Origin: Tepidamorphaceae bacterium
GTDB taxonomy: Bacteria; Pseudomonadota; Alphaproteobacteria; Rhizobiales; Tepidamorphaceae
NCBI GenBank assembly: GCA_028279445.1
Contig: JANQNT010000005.1
Span: 1-64,000, forward strand
Reading direction: 5' to 3'
Length of the DNA: 64,000 nucleotides
How positions within the stretch are numbered: the first letter of the stretch is position 1; the number at the start of each line of letters is the position of its first letter. Positions 61,482 through 64,000 of this stretch are shown piece by piece. Position numbers and translations under genes: made by a program. Under the pieces are notes generated by a model that worked only from the letters and a program-made list of their open reading frames with translations, ran no database searches and was not told the origin of the DNA.

Positions 61482-61934
61482 ATGACACCCACCCTGCTCG
61501 GCCGCTGGCAGACCCGCTTGCTGCTGTTTGTCATCGTCGGCATCCCGGTCACCTGGTGGTGGACCGAAGTGCTGGCGGCGCGCGACGGTGGGCGCTCGCT
61601 GGTCCCGGCCGGTATCATCGCCACCATCCTGCTGGTCGGGCTGGCGCTGGACTGGGTCTACGTTCAGTACCAGAAGCGCCACTGGGACCATGACTGGCCG
61701 TTCGCCTATCAACTGGCTTCGATGATCTTCGAGTTCGTCCTCGTGCTGGCGCTGATCCACTTCGGCCTGGTGCCGTGGCTGCCGAGCGGCATCCTCTACT
61801 TTCCGCAAGCCGTATGGGACGCGACGCGGCACTTCGCGGCCGTACTCATCCCCGCCTTCCTGCTGCTGCTTGGGCCGTTGCAGACATTTCTGGTGCGCTG
61901 GCGCTTCAAGGGCGGCGAGCTGGGCCGGATGTAA
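61482..61934 (+). CDS. Small polytopic membrane protein of the FHA cluster
   Basis: A 150-residue protein with four hydrophobic segments: RLLLFVIVGIPVTWWWTEVL, PAGIIATILLVGLALDWVYV, ASMIFEFVLVLALIHFGLVP and FAAVLIPAFLLLLGPLQTF. No family recognised. It follows the FHA-oxidoreductase by 28 bases and is the last gene of the right arm; a role as membrane partner of the oxidoreductase is a guess. Confidence 0.7.
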   Translation: MTPTLLGRWQTRLLLFVIVGIPVTWWWTEVLAARDGGRSLVPAGIIATILLVGLALDWVYVQYQKRHWDHDWPFAYQLASMIFEFVLVLALIHFGLVPWLPSGILYFPQAVWDATRHFAAVLIPAFLLLLGPLQTFLVRWRFKGGELGRM

Positions 61935-62080
61935 CCGGGGCAAATCGTCAGGAAAATCGCGACGGATCAGTCAAACGTTAGCGAAATGTAAACCTGTCGA
62001 CCCGCATTGTCGTGGTCGTGACGGTGCACGCCGACAGGCGCATCAAGGTGCACACATCTTCGTAGTTGGTTCGTTGTTCC

Positions 62081-62353
62081 ATGGCGCGTATTCCTGCCAT
62101 TCTCCGGGGCAAGCCCCTGCGCCGCGCTGCCGGCGCGGCGCTCGTCGCTCCGGTGCTCGCGATCAGCCTCTATGCAGCCGCCGGCGGCGATACATCGCCG
62201 CTGTTCAGCACACTCGCCGGCGAGCGTGTTGGCGGCAGTTGCTCCGGGCTTGATGTGTCCAATCTCGACCCCGCGAACCCGGCCCATCGGCCCTGCTACT
62301 GTGCCGTTGACGCGCGCGACGACGTTTGCCGCAGCCCGCTCGCACCACGCTAG
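62081..62353 (+). CDS. Possible small secreted protein (90 aa), doubtful
   Basis: A short frame with a plausible signal peptide (AGAALVAPVLAISLYAAAGG) and four Cys in the C-terminal half, GGSCSG, RPCYCAV and DDVCRS, which could form disulfides. Codon third positions are GC-rich, as in real genes here. There is no recognised family and no strong ribosome-binding site, so it may be chance. If it is not real, the 667 bases from 61935 to 62601 hold no gene that I can see. Confidence 0.4.
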   Translation: MARIPAILRGKPLRRAAGAALVAPVLAISLYAAAGGDTSPLFSTLAGERVGGSCSGLDVSNLDPANPAHRPCYCAVDARDDVCRSPLAPR

Positions 62354-62524
62354 CGATTCAACACGCTCGGCCTGGACCACGCTGAAGGCACGTTGAGCCC
62401 AGCGTGCATTCCAGCCGACCCTGATTTTCCGGAAAACCGCGTCGTCTGTGACGCTGCCCTGCACAAGCCGTGGCGTGTGGCGGACTGATCCTTTATACAA
62501 CTTTCACGATATTATTTTGTATAT

Positions 62525-62535
62525 AAATACAACTT
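62525..62535 (+). promoter_or_regulatory. AT-rich motif shared with the leader of the first receiver gene
   Basis: AAATACAACTT here is identical to 20630-20640. It lies next to TTGTATATAAATACAA, an inverted repeat with 6-base arms, 67 bases before the degenerate receiver gene at 62602, and is probably part of its promoter region. Confidence 0.4.
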
Positions 62536-62601
62536 TTACGAGTTGTCGCCAGACTCGGCAATCCGACTTCGACATCGCTTTGCCGGCCGGATGCACCTCC
62601 C

Positions 62602-63075
62602 ATGCCCGACGAACCCGTCCCGGAAGCCCCAGCCGACGCCCTGAGCTTCCTCATCGCCGATCCTTGCGCCAACAAGGCGTTTCTCACCCATCTGGCGCTG
62701 AGTTGCATGACATCTGACACCGCGCACGTCACCATCGTGACGCGCAACACGGACTTTCACCACGCGGCAGGCGAAGGTCTGCACGACATCGTGGTGTGCA
62801 GCGACGGACTGGCATTGGCCACCGGGGACGGCTTTACCGACGCAATTGCCAAGGTCAGCAGCGACGGACGAACCGCCATCGTGGGGTTGTGCGATGGCGA
62901 GAACGATCAGGAAGCACGCAACGCACTGCTGTGCGCGGGGGCGCATGTGGTTCTCGATCGTGCCGACCTCAGCCCCGATCCCCTGCGCGCGGCGATCAAT
63001 GTAGCGCTTGGTTTCGTCGGCCGCGAACTGCCGAAAAAGCGCACATTGGCAAAACCGGTTGTCACGGAGGTGTGA
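62602..63075 (+). CDS. Degenerate receiver-like protein
   Basis: A 157-residue cytoplasmic protein with the alternating pattern of a receiver domain: ALSFLIADPCANKAFL as the first strand, HDIVVCSDG in place of the phosphoacceptor strand, RTAIVGLCDGEND and AHVVLDRADLSPDP. The acceptor and Lys positions do not look conserved, so signalling by phosphorylation is unlikely. It resembles the orphan receiver gene at 20781 in size and in its upstream motif. Its end overlaps recJ, on the other strand, by 14 bases. Confidence 0.55.
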   Translation: MPDEPVPEAPADALSFLIADPCANKAFLTHLALSCMTSDTAHVTIVTRNTDFHHAAGEGLHDIVVCSDGLALATGDGFTDAIAKVSSDGRTAIVGLCDGENDQEARNALLCAGAHVVLDRADLSPDPLRAAINVALGFVGRELPKKRTLAKPVVTEV

Positions 63076-64000
63076 CGGCAGCCGCATCGCGCATCTGAAG
63101 CTGTACCGTCTCGCGTCCGCCCCAGCGATTGATGCGCAGGGTCCCGGCCGCGTGAATACTGGCGCCGCGCGAAGCGGTGAGGAAATCGCCAAGCTCGCCG
63201 TCCGCGGCACGGAACGCGATGGCCTGCAGCTTGCTGTCATCGGGACCGGCAAGCCCCAGCCGCACATGCCCCTGCTCGGTCGTCTCGCACCAGGTCAGCC
63301 GATGGGCGGGCAAAGCCACGATCGGCTCGGGATGGCCGGCGCCATAGGGACCGGCGCGGTCGATCGCCTCGATCAGGTCGGTGCGTGCCGCTCCCGCCGT
63401 CAGCGCGCCGTCGATCTTGAGCACGTCTTCGGCCGGCAGCGCGGCCATCTCCCCTGCAAGCGCGCCCTGCAGGAAGGCCCGCAGGTCGCCGACCTTGTCC
63501 CGCGCGACCGTCAGGCCGGCCGCCATGGCGTGGCCTCCGCCCTTGATCAGTACGCCGTCATCGACACCGCGCCGCACCGCCTGCCCGAGATCGATCCCGG
63601 AGACGGAGCGTGCCGAACCGGTTCCGGCTTCACCGCCACCAGCGAAGGTGATCGCCATCGCCGGTTTGCGGAAGCGCTCCTTCAGCCGCGAGGCGATGAG
63701 ACCGACGATGCCCGGATGCCAGTCCTCGCCTGTGACGATCACCGCTGTCGCCCAATCCGCGTCACCACCTTCCACCTGGGCCACCGCCTCTTCGACAGCC
63801 GCCTTTTCGATCTCCTGGCGTTCGCGGTTCAGCTCGTCGAGCTTCGTGGCGATCGTCATGGCTTCATCGGCGTCGTCGGTGGCGAGCAGCCGTGCGCCGA
63901 GGCCGGCATCGCCGATGCGCCCGCCGGCATTGATGCGCGGTCCCAATAGAAAGCCGAGATGATAGGGCGTCGGCGCATCGCGCAGGCGCGCAACGTCGCA
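63062..64000 (-). CDS. recJ: Single-stranded-DNA-specific exonuclease RecJ (C-terminal part)
   Basis: The final 312 or so codons of RecJ; the 5' part lies beyond the right edge of the window. Family features: LLGPRINAGGRIGDA, DWHPGIVGLIASRLKERF, the DHHA1 segment KGGGHAMAAGLTV and the OB-fold region with RAAGTLRINRW-type sequence near the end (here AAGTLRINRWGG). RecJ degrades 5' single-stranded DNA in recombination and repair. The gene is convergent with the receiver-like gene. Confidence 0.93.
   Translation of the reverse strand, partial: CDVARLRDAPTPYHLGFLLGPRINAGGRIGDAGLGARLLATDDADEAMTIATKLDELNRERQEIEKAAVEEAVAQVEGGDADWATAVIVTGEDWHPGIVGLIASRLKERFRKPAMAITFAGGGEAGTGSARSVSGIDLGQAVRRGVDDGVLIKGGGHAMAAGLTVARDKVGDLRAFLQGALAGEMAALPAEDVLKIDGALTAGAARTDLIEAIDRAGPYGAGHPEPIVALPAHRLTWCETTEQGHVRLGLAGPDDSKLQAIAFRAADGELGDFLTASRGASIHAAGTLRINRWGGRETVQLQMRDAAAVTPP

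Noticed and set aside
49253-61934. Type VI secretion post-translational control locus
   Set aside because: Kinase, PP2C and FHA are present, but no TssB/C, ClpV, VgrG, Hcp or baseplate genes occur anywhere in the window.
61967-62500. Minus-strand frame of 177 codons
   Set aside because: No domain, atypical composition, and it crosses the AT-rich promoter-like region; not supported.
1-64000. CRISPR arrays, rRNA genes, prophage genes and insertion-sequence transposases
   Set aside because: I scanned for spaced direct repeats, rRNA-like sequence and transposase or integrase motifs and saw none.

Overview
The window is high-GC DNA from an alphaproteobacterium. The best guess is a Hyphomicrobiales (Rhizobiales)-type chromosome, based on an IalB-family protein, the gene set SdhE/Mfd/RecG/DUF502/GlmS/GlmU lying together, and many intergenic palindromes of the kind common in that order. 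I could not assign a genus from sequence alone. Most genes abut or overlap by 4 bp, and long antisense open frames are frequent but are composition artefacts.

Layout. 1-8.4 kb: a secreted IalB-like protein, an oligopeptide-binding protein, a tandem pair of acyl-CoA-synthetase-like proteins (the first appears catalytically dead), a degenerate PleD-like regulator and a FrnE-type thiol oxidoreductase. 8.4-19.5 kb: core DNA repair and cell-envelope precursor genes (mfd, sdhE, recG, glmS, glmU) with small membrane proteins. 19.6-24 kb: a SPOR-like membrane protein, an orphan degenerate receiver, a KefB/C-type antiporter and a putative Fe(II)/2-oxoglutarate oxygenase. 24.2-30.4 kb: a branched-chain amino-acid type ABC transporter (livG-livF-livH-livM-binding protein) split by a 312-bp element with terminal inverted repeats, then a universal stress protein.

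30.4-33.9 kb: an autotransporter gene lies between two near-identical tRNA genes. One is tRNA-Arg(CCT); the other is a mutated copy whose anticodon reads TAT. 34-47.6 kb: a lower-GC surface-polysaccharide region with an eight-gene, translationally coupled operon (membrane protein, GT2, AsnB-like amidotransferase, flippase-like protein, polysaccharide deacetylase-like protein, toroid protein, DegT aminotransferase, formyltransferase), two methyltransferases and WecB. 47.6-49 kb: a MarR-controlled operon with a clear palindromic operator.

49.2-61.9 kb is the most unusual part. It is a divergent 11-gene cluster built around a TerY-P-like triad (VWA protein, PP2C phosphatase, Ser/Thr kinase with zinc ribbon). 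A PrsW-type membrane protease and two paralogous single-pass membrane proteins share the left arm. The right arm has a cation/proton antiporter fused to an FHA domain, two more FHA proteins (one with a zinc ribbon), an FHA domain fused to a Rossmann-type oxidoreductase and a small membrane protein. There are no type VI secretion structural genes. It looks like a membrane-centred phospho-signalling system in which FHA domains link kinase activity to ion transport and redox chemistry; this role is inference. The window ends with a second degenerate receiver protein and the 3' part of recJ.
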